The notes under the pieces are model-generated. The model ran no database searches, was not told the DNA's origin, and saw only the letters and a program-made list of their open reading frames with translations. This document shows, piece by piece, positions 63,611-64,000 of a stretch of 64,000 bases of DNA. The translations under genes were made by a program, and so were the position numbers. This stretch comes from Verrucomicrobiia bacterium (lineage in GTDB: Bacteria; Verrucomicrobiota; Verrucomicrobiia; Limisphaerales; UBA1100). Position 1 is the first letter of the stretch, and each line of letters opens with the position of its first letter. Location of the stretch: positions 1 to 64,000 of the forward strand of contig JAAZZB010000003.1 in NCBI GenBank assembly GCA_014239365.1, given 5' to 3'.

Positions 63611-64000
63611 ATGATGAGTCCAAATTTAGGTATGCGATTGGCGTTTTTTATGGGTTGCGTTGGGGTGATGTTCTCAGCAACTGCGGAACGGGTGGCTTCG
63701 GGGTTGGTGGTATTTTATGATTTTGGATCAGCGCAAGGCGCGGTTGTGCGGGATCGTTCGGACGTGAAGCCGGCCATTGATTTGAAAATCGCTGCGCCCC
63801 AAAATGTGCAGCGCACGAAAGGTTCGCTGAAAATTCACAAGGGCACCGTGATTCGCTCGACGCAGCCGCCCGCGCGGCTAATCGGTGCCGTGAAACGCTC
63901 CGGCGAAATCACCATCGAAGCGTGGCTGCAACCGGCCAACGTTTCGCAGGACGGACCGGCACGGATTGTCACGTTGTCCAAAGATACTTCGGAACGCAAC
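63611..64000 (+). CDS. Secreted LamG/concanavalin-A-like protein (3' truncated by window end)
   Basis: The gene runs off the window edge; 130 codons are visible. A signal peptide is clear (about residues 8-25: RLAFFMGCVGVMFSATA). The mature protein begins ASGLVVFYDFGSAQGAVVRD, then LKIHKGTVIR and ITIEAWLQPANV, the standard start of a LamG/LamGL (concanavalin-A-like lectin/glucanase) domain found in PVC secreted proteins, often before DUF1592-type or cytochrome parts. ATG at 63611 or 63614 are both possible. Downstream domains cannot be seen. Confidence 0.82.
   Translation, partial: MMSPNLGMRLAFFMGCVGVMFSATAERVASGLVVFYDFGSAQGAVVRDRSDVKPAIDLKIAAPQNVQRTKGSLKIHKGTVIRSTQPPARLIGAVKRSGEITIEAWLQPANVSQDGPARIVTLSKDTSERN

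Overview
The window reads as a chromosomal segment of a PVC-group bacterium, most likely a marine or freshwater Verrucomicrobiota member (Pedosphaera/Limisphaerales-like). This rests on gene content: seven intact Cys-type sulfatases plus one broken one, two pairs of DUF1552 and DUF1587/1592/1588/1585 cytochrome genes, a ThuA/propeller/cytochrome giant, three SASA-domain genes, a FecR anti-sigma gene coupled to an ECF sigma gene, and a pseudopilin of the typical verrucomicrobial type. Most products carry signal peptides, so this is largely a secreted or periplasmic degradation toolkit. The taxonomic call is inference from gene content. No rRNA, tRNA or CRISPR array was seen.

Layout. 1-2.7 kb: C-terminal part of a membrane Ser/Thr kinase with TolB-N, TPR and Sel1 regions. 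2.7-6.8 kb (minus): compact operon of pseudopilin-vWA fusion, isoaspartyl peptidase, M28 peptidase and cyclic-nucleotide-binding-fold protein. 6.9-15.6 kb (plus): acetyltransferase, lipoprotein, Sel1 protein, MORN-like lipoprotein, membrane protein, cytochrome c/PA14 protein and a propeller protein. An intergenic array of palindromes lies at 7.68-7.77 kb. 15.6-24.2 kb (minus): double-SASA protein, DUF1592-type cytochrome, DUF1552 protein and the ThuA giant. 24.3-33.9 kb (minus): ABC-F ATPase, sulfatase remnant, DUF4832-like protein and four sulfatases. 34-36 kb (plus): NIPSNAP protein. 36.1-38 kb (minus): ECF sigma and FecR regulator. 38.3-43.9 kb (plus): propeller/dihaem/ankyrin protein, PQQ-like propeller and a four-repeat secreted protein, closed by a clear terminator. 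44-47.1 kb (minus): two SASA proteins. 47.2 kb (plus): SRPBCC protein. 47.7-51.6 kb (minus): second DUF1552/DUF1592 pair. 51.8-55.7 kb (minus): sulfatase, L-fuconolactonase-like amidohydrolase and sulfatase in one tight operon, suggesting use of sulfated, perhaps fucose-containing, polysaccharide. 55.7-58.7 kb (minus): a defence-like operon. 58.8-61 kb (plus): monomeric NADP isocitrate dehydrogenase. 61-63.5 kb (minus): small secreted protein, DUF1801 protein and sulfatase. The window ends inside a LamG-type secreted protein.

The most unusual locus is 55.7-58.7 kb. A 97-residue gene looks like the first ~36 residues of a type I methylase subunit (HsdM) joined to the last ~60 residues of a specificity subunit (HsdS), as if an hsdMS locus had collapsed by internal deletion. 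It overlaps an 800-residue methylase-like protein with an altered catalytic motif, an HsdS-like recognition region and a C-terminal R-x5-H motif of the kind seen in HEPN ribonucleases. That gene is followed after 3 bases by a HigA antitoxin gene with no HigB. This may be an undescribed regulatory or abortive defence module, or a decaying restriction locus; the sequence alone does not decide.
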